Source: Malikia sp.
GTDB lineage: Bacteria; Pseudomonadota; Gammaproteobacteria; Burkholderiales; Burkholderiaceae_C
Assembly: GCF_028687635.1 (NCBI RefSeq)
Contig: NZ_JAQTZS010000004.1
Location: 124,001-188,000, forward strand
Reading direction: 5' to 3'
Length of the DNA: 64,000 nt
In this document: one piece after another, positions 11,070 through 19,035 of the stretch
Position numbering within the stretch: the first letter of the stretch is position 1
Layout of the letters: every line of letters begins with the position of its first letter
The notes under the pieces: model-generated
Database searches by the model: none
What the model was told of the DNA's origin: nothing
The model's input: the letters and a program-made list of their open reading frames with translations, nothing else
Made by a program: the position numbers and the translations under genes

Positions 11070-11534
11070 TTATTCGTACCCCATGTTGAGCTCCTGGGCT
11101 TGCTCGGCCAGCGCATCCAGGGCCTTGCTGCGCTCAGCGTCGATTCGCGCCTTGTACGCCATCACGTCCTGATAGCGGACACGGCGGTGCGTGCCGATCT
11201 TGTGGAACGGAATCTCGCCGCGCTCCAGCAACTGCACTAGGAAGGGACGCGAGACGTTGAGCACATCCGCTGCGTCCTGGGTGGTCAGTTCGGCATGGAT
11301 CGGGATGATACTGACCGCGTTGCCCTCACCGATTTCGGTCAGGACATCCACGAGCAAGCGCAATGCCGATACCGGGACGCGGACCGGGTGGGCCGCACCT
11401 TTGTCGTCGAAGATCTCGATCTGCTGGGTTTCGGCACGGGTCTGCAGGTAGGCAGACAGGGCACGGCCGCTCTCGCGGGCGATGGCAACCTCTTCGGCCG
11501 TTGGCAAGGAATGGGTGGGTGAGAGTTTGGTCAT
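11070..11534 (-). CDS. Antitoxin with excisionase-type HTH
   Basis: This 154-residue protein has an MerR/excisionase-like helix-turn-helix at about residues 82–130 (ELTTQDAADVLNVSRPFLV, then PFHKIGTHRRVRYQDV). Together with the downstream PIN gene it forms a probable type II toxin–antitoxin module; the N-terminal half may neutralise the toxin. No Shine–Dalgarno sequence precedes the ATG: the upstream bases read TCCCTCCT on the coding strand. A −10-like TAAAAT only eight bases before the ATG suggests a leaderless or very short-leader mRNA. Confidence 0.8.
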   Translation of the reverse strand: MTKLSPTHSLPTAEEVAIARESGRALSAYLQTRAETQQIEIFDDKGAAHPVRVPVSALRLLVDVLTEIGEGNAVSIIPIHAELTTQDAADVLNVSRPFLVQLLERGEIPFHKIGTHRRVRYQDVMAYKARIDAERSKALDALAEQAQELNMGYE

Positions 11535-11541
11535 AGGAGGG

Positions 11542-11568
11542 ATTTTAATCGAAATAAACGAATATTCG
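11542..11568 (-). promoter_or_regulatory. Likely antitoxin promoter and operator
   Basis: On the minus strand a −10-like TAAAAT (complement of 11542–11547) lies eight bases before the antitoxin ATG, and the perfect 10-bp palindrome CGAATATTCG (11559–11568) lies just upstream, where the −35/−10 spacer would be. Such placement fits autorepression by the HTH antitoxin. The −35 (TTTCGA) is weak, so this remains a prediction. Confidence 0.45.
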
Positions 11569-11649
11569 AAATATATGAAACACGTGCATTGAGGGCCAAC
11601 TCAATCAAGTTTCCCTGCGGGGGCTTGCCTGGAAAAAATCTGGCGACCT

Positions 11650-11702
11650 CCGTGAAAACGACATCACCTGTCGTTCGCCTTTCGTAACATGGTTGCAGGA
11701 TT
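11650..11702 (+). promoter_or_regulatory. 53-bp operator/promoter element, copy 1
   Basis: The element contains the inverted repeat AACGACA-TCACC-TGTCGTT (11657–11675) followed by TTTCGTAACAT, whose TAACAT (11685–11690) could be a −10 hexamer. It matches copy 2 at 12387–12439 in 47 of 53 positions, and both end exactly 18 bases before the next start codon. It is the likely binding site of the WYL regulator encoded at 12457. Confidence 0.75.
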
Positions 11703-11719
11703 CATCACGGAAGCCCTCC

Positions 11720-12370
11720 ATGTCCAAGCTCAGAATCAGAAACGTCCGCCTGTCCTCGAAGGACAACCGCTCCTACCGGGAGCGCTGTGCCTACCACGCG
11801 ACCCTCCGGCGCATCGAGTCGGGCGAGAGGGAGGCGGATACCCGCCGCCATGTCACCGCATGGGCCGAGCAGGTGGCCTGCCGCATCATCGCGCAGCAGC
11901 ATGAGCAGGACCGCCGCAACATCATTTCCTGGGAGGAACTGACGGTCTACGGCCACTACGCCCGCAAGTACAAGGAAACGGACGGGATCTTCAAGCTCGA
12001 CCAGGGCTCGATGTTGCTGGAAGTCAAGGCCAGCACGTCACCGGCCAGCATCAGGAAGGGCAGGAAACAGCTCAACGAGAACCTGAGCTTGCTCGACCAG
12101 ACCCGTGACCGTTTCTCCGGCATGCTGGTCCTGTTCGACTGCAGCCAGCTCAGCCCCGAGTTTGCCGCCCCGGCCCAGGGAACCGTGGAACACCTGAAGA
12201 ACTCGGGGGAGTACGGCATCGTGCAAGGCCTTGACTGGGCGCTGGACCCGGGCCGCTTCAGCAAGTGGCTGTGGCTGGTCGATGCGCAAGGGGTGGAGCA
12301 GATCATCTCCCGCTACGGCCCCCCGGCGGAGATCGAGGCCGTCTCGACTTCCGAAGACTCGCGGTTCTGA
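11720..12370 (+). CDS. PD-(D/E)XK nuclease-like protein
   Basis: The 216-residue protein has no family I can name with certainty, but a restriction-endonuclease-like core is visible: D88 in KETDGIF, then LLEVKAS with E101 and K103, and a following RKGRKQLNENL helix. This D-x(12)-E-x-K pattern suggests a metal-dependent nuclease. The alternative is a non-catalytic member of the same fold. The ATG at 11720 was chosen over a TTG at 11693 because GGAAG lies before it and because it sits 18 bases after the operator, as in the next gene. It is the first gene of the block. Confidence 0.6.
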   Translation: MSKLRIRNVRLSSKDNRSYRERCAYHATLRRIESGEREADTRRHVTAWAEQVACRIIAQQHEQDRRNIISWEELTVYGHYARKYKETDGIFKLDQGSMLLEVKASTSPASIRKGRKQLNENLSLLDQTRDRFSGMLVLFDCSQLSPEFAAPAQGTVEHLKNSGEYGIVQGLDWALDPGRFSKWLWLVDAQGVEQIISRYGPPAEIEAVSTSEDSRF

Positions 12371-12386
12371 AAAAAGTTCACGAATT

Positions 12387-12439
12387 CCGCGAAAACGACA
12401 TCAGCTGTCGTTCATCTTTCGTAAGATGGTTGCAGAATT
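12387..12439 (+). promoter_or_regulatory. 53-bp operator/promoter element, copy 2
   Basis: The inverted repeat AACGACA-TCAGC-TGTCGTT occupies 12394–12412 and is followed by TTTCGTAAGAT. The copy begins 17 bases after the stop of the nuclease-like gene and ends 18 bases before the WYL regulator ATG. Autoregulation by the WYL protein is the simplest reading. Confidence 0.75.
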
Positions 12440-12456
12440 TGCCATTGCAGTCATTA

Positions 12457-13353
12457 ATGCATCCAACCTCACACGATACCCTGGTGGTCCGGCTGTCCCG
12501 GATGCTGCTCAAGCTCAACCAGGGGGAACGGCTTGACCCCCAGGCCCTGGCGGACGAGTTCGGCGTCAACCTGCGCACCATACAGCGCGACCTCAACGAG
12601 CGCCTGTCCTACCTGCCGCTGCAAAAGAGCGACGGGCGCTATGCCCTCGACCCGGCCGTGCTGGGCCAGATCAGCGGCAAGGACATCGAGCGCTTTGCGT
12701 CCCTGGCGGGCGTGCAGGGCCTGTTTCCTCGGCTGTCGTCGGACTTCCTGCGCGACATCTTTGACAGTCGCATCCAGAGTTCGCTGCTGGTCAAGGGCCA
12801 CCATTACGAAGACCTCAGCGGGCGCGAGTCCGACTTCCAGCAACTCAAGCAGGCGATTCGCGACCGGCATCGGGTCGGCTTCGACTACCGCAAGCCCGAG
12901 GGGCTCAAGCCCTACGCCGGGGTGCAGCCCTACAAGCTACTGAACCACAAGGGCATCTGGTACCTCGCGGCCCAGGACGGCGACAAGCTCAAGTCCTTCA
13001 GCTTCAGCAAGATCGAGCGGCTGCGCGTGTCGGACACCGTCTTCGAGCCCGATCCCACCATCGAACCCCGCCTGCAACAGGAGGATGGCATCTGGCTGGG
13101 CCAGGAGAAAAAGGAAGTCGTCCTCAAGGTTGCCAAGGCGGTGGCCGGCTACTTCAAGCGCCGCCAGCTGATCGCCAATCAGGTGATCGAGAAAGACCTC
13201 GAGGACGGTGGCCTGATCGTGTCAGCCAAGGTCGCTCACCCGAACCAGATCCTGCCGATCGTGCGCTACTGGATTCCGCATGTCCGCATCATCAGTCCGG
13301 AGGGACTGCAGGCGGAGATGGAGCAGGAAGTTTCAGACTATCTGAAGCATTAA
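12457..13353 (+). CDS. WYL-domain transcriptional regulator
   Basis: The 298-residue protein has an N-terminal winged helix-turn-helix at about residues 25–55 (DPQALADEFGVNLRTIQRDL), a WYL ligand-binding domain at about 126–195 with the eponymous WYL at 168–170, and a C-terminal WCX-like extension (about 215–298). This architecture matches the BrxR/CapW group of regulators known to repress BREX and CBASS loci until a ligand is sensed. Here it likely controls its own promoter and that of the nuclease-like gene through the paired 53-bp elements. The start at 12457 fixes the HTH at the usual distance. The GTPase genes follow after 32 bases. Confidence 0.88.
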   Translation: MHPTSHDTLVVRLSRMLLKLNQGERLDPQALADEFGVNLRTIQRDLNERLSYLPLQKSDGRYALDPAVLGQISGKDIERFASLAGVQGLFPRLSSDFLRDIFDSRIQSSLLVKGHHYEDLSGRESDFQQLKQAIRDRHRVGFDYRKPEGLKPYAGVQPYKLLNHKGIWYLAAQDGDKLKSFSFSKIERLRVSDTVFEPDPTIEPRLQQEDGIWLGQEKKEVVLKVAKAVAGYFKRRQLIANQVIEKDLEDGGLIVSAKVAHPNQILPIVRYWIPHVRIISPEGLQAEMEQEVSDYLKH

Positions 13354-13385
13354 ATTCCCCGTTAATAACTGAAATCAATATAAAA

Positions 13386-15698
13386 ATGACCGACATTCTC
13401 AACCAGACCCTTGAATCCCGTCAGCAAAAGATCCAGACCGCCAAGGATTTTCTTGCTCGCACGCAGCAGCTGTTCGACGAGTTCGGTAGCGCCGAGCTCA
13501 AGACTTCGCATGCCAGATTTTCTGAGCTACTCGATGCGTTGAACTCCGACTCGATCCGGCTGGTAGTGCTGGGCGAGTTCTCGCGCGGCAAGTCCAGCCT
13601 GGTCAACGCGCTGCTGGGCATCGAGCTGCTGCCGACCTCGCTGGAGGCAACCACCGCGATCAACACCTTCATCCGCATGCTGCCGTCCGATCGCAGTGAG
13701 CGCTTCATCCGCATCCATTTCCAGGACGGCCGCAAGCCGCAGGAAGTGCTGTGGACCGATGACGCGACGCTGGAGCGCTGGGGCACCGAGCTCGATGAAA
13801 GCCATGCCGACGCGCGCAAGACGATCGACTACATCGAGGCCTTCATGGGCCACCCCTTGCTGGCCAAGGGTCTGGTGCTGGTCGATACGCCCGGCCTGCA
13901 GGCGGTGATGGAACACCACGAGGCGATCACGCGCAAGGCGATCGCCGAGGCACATATCGCGCTCTGGGTGCAGAACACGACCCAGCTCGGCGGTGCGGCG
14001 ACCGAATGGGAATTCCTGACTGACACGCTACGCAACAACTTCCGCAAGTTCATCACCGTGATCGGCTGGTGGGATAAGGTGCTGGCGCCGGAAGACGCGC
14101 GCGACCGCCGCAAGCCGCTGGAGCAGCGCATCGAGGAAAAGCTCGACATCGTCAAGCAGAACTTCGAGAGGCATGTCCAGGATCAGGAAGAGCTCGCGCT
14201 GCTGACCAATTCCGATCATCTGATTCCGGTCAGCGCCCACTGGGCCATGAGCGGTGACCCCGACAAGCAGGCGCAGTCAGGCATCGACATACTGTCGCAT
14301 CGTATCGCCGAGATGCTGTCGAATGGCGAGGCAACCGAACAGATTTATGGCAAGCCATTGCAGCAGCTCTCGAATATCCAGCGCCAGCTCGCCGACAGCC
14401 TGGACGACGAGTTGCAGCAGCTCGACTCGGACAAGACGCTGCAAGAGCGCGCGCGCGACCTGACCGCGTTCGACCAGGACATCAAGTTGCTCAAGCAAGA
14501 TGCTGAGAGGGTTGCACTGGAGTCTCGCAGCGAGCATGAAAACAACGCTCGTGCGCTGGTCGAAACCGTCAGGCGTGAGCTGGTCACACCTCTGGCCGAG
14601 CTCAAGACCGATATCGAGAATAAGGTCGATATCCGTTATGTGCAGCGCCAGATCGACAAGCGCGTCAAGAATATCGGCCTGCCCGAGGACCTGCACCAGC
14701 AGTTTCAGTCGGTGTCGCAGCGGGTCAACCAGGCCTGGAATGCGAAAAAGCAGGAAATGACCAAAGTGCTTGACGGCCTGAGCGCCAACTACCGCAAGCA
14801 GATGGAAAATCACGCCGGCCAGATCAAGGGCGAGCTGGGCCGGATGGACGTCGAGCTGCCGTCGCTCGACATCAGCTTCAAGACCGATTTCAGCGCGATC
14901 GAGCAGTATCACCAGCAGGCCAGGGCGCTGGAGCAGGAAATCGCCGCGCATCAAGAGCAGATCGAGGAGCTCGAAAGCGAGCAGTCGAAATACGCTGCCA
15001 GCCAAGAGAAGATCAATGATGCCCGTCAGGCGCTCCGCCGCGCGGAACGCATGTTTGAGGGTCTGGGCGGACAGCCGGCTCCCGTTGTTGTCGGCCGTGG
15101 CAAAGAGAAGGTCAAGGATGGCGGGCCGTGGGGGCGTGATGAATATGAAGATAAAACGTACTATGATTTCAATAATGTTGAAATTTATCAAAATGAGAAA
15201 AAAGAAATAAAAGCCGACCTCCTAGACAAAGAGGCTCGTTTGGCCCAGATCCTCAAGGAGGAAGAACGCAAGACCGGGCAGCGCCTGTCGCTGGAAAGGG
15301 CTCAGAAAAAGTACGAGCGCGAGGTCGCCGACGCCGGGCACAAGAAGATGCAGGCCGAGCAGCAGGCCAAGGCCGCCGAGGGTGATCTGGTGCGGGAAAT
15401 CACCCAGCGCCTGATCAGGAACACCGCCGGCCAGCTCGACCAGCGCATCCAGTACCTGCAGAACCATGCTGCAAAATTGATCGAGCAGGTGTTTGCCGAC
15501 CAGTTGCAGGCCCTGCAAGCCTGCGTCGAGGAGCAGTACCTCGAACCGCTCAACGCCAAGCGCGCCAAGCGCGAGGAACTGCAGCAGTTGCTGAGCCAGG
15601 GCGAAGCCCAGATCGCGCAGCGCCGCGTCCGCCTGCAGCAGGCGCGCAAGGAAGTCGCCGACCTGCTGGTGCTGACCCAGAACGCCCTGAACGCCTGA
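13386..15698 (+). CDS. Dynamin-like GTPase 1
   Basis: This 770-residue protein is a large bacterial dynamin-family GTPase. G1 is GEFSRGKSS (63–71), the G2 threonine is in LEATTAIN (about 89–90), and G3 is DTPG (167–170). The G4 site reads GWWD (227–230) in place of NKxD, a change also seen in its neighbour. Long coiled coils follow, clearest at about 503–556 and 600–770, as expected for a stalk. An AT-rich stretch at about 15130–15220 encodes a Tyr/Asp/Asn-rich insertion. Bacterial dynamins remodel membranes and some act in phage or stress defence. It is ten bases from the second dynamin gene, which suggests hetero-assembly. Confidence 0.87.
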   Translation: MTDILNQTLESRQQKIQTAKDFLARTQQLFDEFGSAELKTSHARFSELLDALNSDSIRLVVLGEFSRGKSSLVNALLGIELLPTSLEATTAINTFIRMLPSDRSERFIRIHFQDGRKPQEVLWTDDATLERWGTELDESHADARKTIDYIEAFMGHPLLAKGLVLVDTPGLQAVMEHHEAITRKAIAEAHIALWVQNTTQLGGAATEWEFLTDTLRNNFRKFITVIGWWDKVLAPEDARDRRKPLEQRIEEKLDIVKQNFERHVQDQEELALLTNSDHLIPVSAHWAMSGDPDKQAQSGIDILSHRIAEMLSNGEATEQIYGKPLQQLSNIQRQLADSLDDELQQLDSDKTLQERARDLTAFDQDIKLLKQDAERVALESRSEHENNARALVETVRRELVTPLAELKTDIENKVDIRYVQRQIDKRVKNIGLPEDLHQQFQSVSQRVNQAWNAKKQEMTKVLDGLSANYRKQMENHAGQIKGELGRMDVELPSLDISFKTDFSAIEQYHQQARALEQEIAAHQEQIEELESEQSKYAASQEKINDARQALRRAERMFEGLGGQPAPVVVGRGKEKVKDGGPWGRDEYEDKTYYDFNNVEIYQNEKKEIKADLLDKEARLAQILKEEERKTGQRLSLERAQKKYEREVADAGHKKMQAEQQAKAAEGDLVREITQRLIRNTAGQLDQRIQYLQNHAAKLIEQVFADQLQALQACVEEQYLEPLNAKRAKREELQQLLSQGEAQIAQRRVRLQQARKEVADLLVLTQNALNA

Positions 15699-15708
15699 AA
15701 GCTGCCCC

Positions 15709-17955
15709 ATGACTCAAGCCCACAACTTTTTCGCCGAAATCCAGTCCGCGCTGCCGCCCGCCTGGCAAGAGCCGGTCGCCGCGCTGGCCGCCGAGACAAT
15801 GCAGGCCGACCGGCCGCTGCGCCTGATCCTGGTCGGTGGTTTCTCGGTCGGCAAGAGCAGCCTGCTCAACATGCTGTTGCAGGAGCCGTTGTTGCAGACC
15901 GCGCTGGAGGAGACGACCGCGCTGCCGACCTTCATCGAATACGGCGCCGAGCGCGAGATGCTGCTGGTCGGCCAGGACGGCAGCAGCCGTCCGCTGGACG
16001 AAGCCGGCTTCGCAGCAGCCACGACCCAGGCCCCCGAAGGCGCCGCCTGCGCGATGCTGGCGCTGCCCTTGTCCTGGCTAGAAGGCGTGTCGATCATCGA
16101 TCTGCCAGGGCTGGGCAGCGTGTCGCAGACGCACCGCGAGTACACGCTGGCACAGATACGCCAGGCCGACGTCGTGCTTTATCTGCTGACGCCAAGCGGG
16201 CCGTCGAAATCGGACACCGAGACGCTGGCGCTGATCCAGCAAGCCGGCAAGCGCGTCAAGCTCATGGTCGCGCGCTGGGACGAGGTCGAGACTTCGGTTG
16301 CCCGAGGCGAGAAGATGCCCTCATTGGAGCAGTGGGCGGCCCAGATCGAGCAGGCGAGCGGGTTGCGCGCGCGGCTGGCACCTTGCCACCGCGACGGGCT
16401 CGGCCGCGACGAGATCATCGACTTCGTGCAGCGCGCTCGTACCGATCTGGACGGCATACGCCTGCGCCGCTTCCAGGCCGAGCTCAAGCCCATTCTGCAA
16501 AATGCGCTCGGGTTCAATGCCGAGCAGCAGCGCAGCTGCCAGGTCGATTCGGAAGCCCAGGCGCAAGCCCTGCACCAGGAACTGCTGCAGCGCAAGCACA
16601 AGCTGGCCGAATTCAAGTCCGCCCAGCAGGCCGAGCAGCAGCAGGACCGCCAGCGCATCGAGCAGCAAGCCAGCGCCTCGGTGCAGGCCGAGCGCCAGCA
16701 GTTCAAGGCGCGGCTTGACGCGCAGGCTGAGCAGCTCACCGGCGAATCTGGCTGGAATACCTTCGGCCAGCAGGGCAGCGAACTGCTGCGCACCGCCACC
16801 TCCAGGCTGGCACAGACCTTGAGCGGCCTGTCGTCGAACTACGGCGCGCTGCAACTGCCCGAGGCCGAGGTCGCGGAGTTCAATCTGCGCCTGCCCGAAC
16901 CCGAGACGGTGACTGCTGACGACTTCCTCGATTTCGGCAAGCTGAGCCAGCTGGAGCAGCAGATCGTCGAGCAGCAGGAGCAGTTCGCCGTGACCGAGCA
17001 AAAGCTCGCCGCGATGAATGTGGCCGACATGAGCGAGAGCGAGCAGGCACTGCGCGAACTGCTGCAGCAGAAGAACGCCATCGCCGCCCAGCCGCTGCCG
17101 ACCGTGACGCAGCGCGTCAAGGAGGGCAATGGCGCTTCGATCGGTCGTATGGTGGGTGAAATCGGCGACATTGGTCTGATGTTTGTCAATCCGGCAGCGG
17201 TAGGTGCCAAGGCGGCGGCGATCGTGGGTAAGGGGGCCAAAATGGTCAACGTCGTGGTCGACACTGCAAAGGTCGGAGCCATGTTCGGCACTGGCCTGGA
17301 AGTGGTCCAGGGTCGGCCGATAGACAAGGCCTCAACAATTCCTCATCAACTGACGAACAAGCTAGGCATGCTGGAAATGCTTTCGCTCGGCTACTGGGGC
17401 GAGCGCATCGGTGGGATGTTCGGTGGTCCGGTCGATGTCGAAGTCGTCGATCCCGAAGCCGTGGCGGCACGCGATGCCGCACTCGCCGAGCTGGAGAAGC
17501 AGAGCCAGGCGCTGCGCCGCACGCTGGCGCGCAACGAGGACATCGCCAATGAAAAGCAGCTGACCGGCTGGGCGCTGGAGCAGAGCCGCAAGGAGCAGCA
17601 GCGGCTGCAGGCCGAGCTCGTCCGCCTCAAGGCGCAGGCCGAGCAGAAGCAGCGCGACGCGCAGAAGCAGCTGCAGCAACAGCGTCAGAACCAGATCCGG
17701 CACGGTGCCGAGCGCGCCGTCTCGCAATGGCTGCGCGGCTTCGACCGCCAGAGCGCCGCGATGACCGAGCTGCTGCATGCCCGAGTCAAGAGCCACTGGG
17801 AGGATCGCGTCGCTGCGCTGATCGACGAGCGGCTGCAGGACATCGGGCGGCTCGACGCCCAGGCCCAGGCCAGCTCGGCCGACAAGCGCGCGCTGCTGGC
17901 GCAGTTGCGTGACGAGGCCACGGCCATCGAGCGCACCCTGGCAGCGCTCCACTGA
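15709..17955 (+). CDS. Dynamin-like GTPase 2
   Basis: The 748-residue protein is the second dynamin-like GTPase of the tandem. G1 is GGFSVGKSS (43–51), G2 is EETTALP, G3 is DLPG (131–134), and G4 reads ARWD (188–191), so the base-specificity motif is non-canonical. Gln-rich coiled coils flank a Gly/Ala/Val-rich, hydrophobic region at about 475–535 (GLMFVNPAAVGAKAAAIVG) that could be the membrane-binding paddle. That segment has no equivalent in the first dynamin, so the two are probably specialised partners. Paired bacterial dynamins are known from several species. It precedes the small-protein genes by 87 bases. Confidence 0.86.
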   Translation: MTQAHNFFAEIQSALPPAWQEPVAALAAETMQADRPLRLILVGGFSVGKSSLLNMLLQEPLLQTALEETTALPTFIEYGAEREMLLVGQDGSSRPLDEAGFAAATTQAPEGAACAMLALPLSWLEGVSIIDLPGLGSVSQTHREYTLAQIRQADVVLYLLTPSGPSKSDTETLALIQQAGKRVKLMVARWDEVETSVARGEKMPSLEQWAAQIEQASGLRARLAPCHRDGLGRDEIIDFVQRARTDLDGIRLRRFQAELKPILQNALGFNAEQQRSCQVDSEAQAQALHQELLQRKHKLAEFKSAQQAEQQQDRQRIEQQASASVQAERQQFKARLDAQAEQLTGESGWNTFGQQGSELLRTATSRLAQTLSGLSSNYGALQLPEAEVAEFNLRLPEPETVTADDFLDFGKLSQLEQQIVEQQEQFAVTEQKLAAMNVADMSESEQALRELLQQKNAIAAQPLPTVTQRVKEGNGASIGRMVGEIGDIGLMFVNPAAVGAKAAAIVGKGAKMVNVVVDTAKVGAMFGTGLEVVQGRPIDKASTIPHQLTNKLGMLEMLSLGYWGERIGGMFGGPVDVEVVDPEAVAARDAALAELEKQSQALRRTLARNEDIANEKQLTGWALEQSRKEQQRLQAELVRLKAQAEQKQRDAQKQLQQQRQNQIRHGAERAVSQWLRGFDRQSAAMTELLHARVKSHWEDRVAALIDERLQDIGRLDAQAQASSADKRALLAQLRDEATAIERTLAALH

Positions 17956-18042
17956 GGCGCTGGCTCCGCCATTCACCGGCTCTGGGTCGCCGTCGGCGAT
18001 CCGGACCGGTTCTGTTTCTATCGATTCGCGAGATTACCCCCG

Positions 18043-18123
18043 ATGAAGCTTCTTGACCCGCTGCTGGTGGATGGCAGCATCCTGGACCGCTACCTGAGTC
18101 GCCTGGCTGAAAACACAGCACAG
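18043..18123 (+). repeat. Tandem gene-duplication repeat, copy A
   Basis: The first 81 bases of this gene match 18504–18584 in 73 of 81 positions, most differences being silent. This marks a recent duplication of the motif-bearing 5' end, while the linker regions have diverged. Confidence 0.8.
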
Positions 18124-18474
18124 GTGCTTTCTCGGCTGGAGACGTGCGAGCAGCGCCTTGCCGCGATCCAGAAGCAGCTCGATTCAGGGAAAAAAGCGCC
18201 GGATTCCTCCCGCAGTAGTTCCGCCGCGAGAACTGGCAGGAAGGTGCCGATCGAAGCCAATTTCTACAATGACTATTTGAAGTGGAAGGCCAAGGTGGGT
18301 GATATCGTGAAAAAAGGGCAGGTTGTCGCGGTTTGCTGCATGTCAAAAAACATGGTTGTTGAATACGGATCGATTTCTGCTCCTGCTGATGGAGTGTTTA
18401 TTGATAAATCGTTTCCTGATAGTACCAATTTGTATGGGGTAAATATCGTTGTTGGCTATATTGAAAATAGATAA
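18043..18474 (+). CDS. YLxxLAE-motif protein with lipoyl-like domain, paralogue 1
   Basis: This 143-residue protein is not a known family to me. Residues 3–40 form a helical motif (LLVDGSILDRYLSRLAEN) shared with three neighbours. A polar linker leads to a small beta domain (about 78–140) with biotinyl/lipoyl-like signatures: KVGDIVKKGQVVAV and later SAPADGVF. The hairpin between them reads CMSKNMVVEYGS, so a classical EAMKM or TDK attachment site is absent; K102 is the only lysine near it. The domain may therefore be a binding module and not a swinging arm. The gene and its downstream paralogue arose by tandem duplication. Confidence 0.6.
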   Translation: MKLLDPLLVDGSILDRYLSRLAENTAQVLSRLETCEQRLAAIQKQLDSGKKAPDSSRSSSAARTGRKVPIEANFYNDYLKWKAKVGDIVKKGQVVAVCCMSKNMVVEYGSISAPADGVFIDKSFPDSTNLYGVNIVVGYIENR

Positions 18475-18503
18475 AATGAAAAATCTGCTGAATGGAAAGC
18501 AAA

Positions 18504-18584
18504 ATGAAGTTTCTTGACCAGCTGCTGGTGGATGGCAGTGTCCTGGACCTCTATTTGAGTCGCCTGGCTGAAAACACGGCACAG
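18504..18584 (+). repeat. Tandem gene-duplication repeat, copy B
   Basis: Second copy of the 81-bp repeat at 18043–18123, 90 percent identical, at the start of the downstream paralogue. Confidence 0.8.
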
Positions 18585-19007
18585 CTTGCCTCCCGTTTGG
18601 AGGCATGCGAGAAACGCCTGGATCTGTTTCAGGATGAATTTTTGAAACTGAGAGACCTCTCGCGCCAAGTCAATAAAGAAACATATGGGCATGGAGGGAT
18701 AGTGCCCATTATCCAGCAGCAGCTGGGCAGAGGCGAATCACTGAAAATTGAGCGCGGTGGCGTGAAAGGTAGCAGGGTGGATATTGAAGGAGATTTTTAT
18801 GGTGGGTATTTAAAATGGAAATTTGAGGTGGGTGATCGTATAAAGGAAGGGCAGGTGGTTGCAATTCTCTGCTTGCCTGGAAGTCTTGATGCTGAGTGTG
18901 GTGCTATTGGGTCGCCTGGCGATGGCATACTTGTTGATAAGTTGTTTAACAGTGGGGAAAATTTATATGGTCCTAATATCGTTATCGGGCGCATGAGAAT
19001 CAGTTGA
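18504..19007 (+). CDS. YLxxLAE-motif protein with lipoyl-like domain, paralogue 2
   Basis: The 167-residue paralogue starts MKFLDQLLVDGS and repeats the helical motif (residues 3–40), followed by a longer linker containing a Gly/Gln segment, then the lipoyl-like domain (about 101–163: KFEVGDRIKEGQVVAI, then GSPGDGIL). Its hairpin (CLPGSLDAECGAI) has no lysine at all, so covalent lipoylation or biotinylation is not possible there. I chose the ATG at 18504 over one at 18492 because GGAAAG lies five bases before it and the paralogue starts at the same point. The DNA is clearly more AT-rich than the GTPase genes. Confidence 0.6.
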   Translation: MKFLDQLLVDGSVLDLYLSRLAENTAQLASRLEACEKRLDLFQDEFLKLRDLSRQVNKETYGHGGIVPIIQQQLGRGESLKIERGGVKGSRVDIEGDFYGGYLKWKFEVGDRIKEGQVVAILCLPGSLDAECGAIGSPGDGILVDKLFNSGENLYGPNIVIGRMRIS

Positions 19008-19035
19008 CTTGATATTTTCTGATGCATCCCCGATC

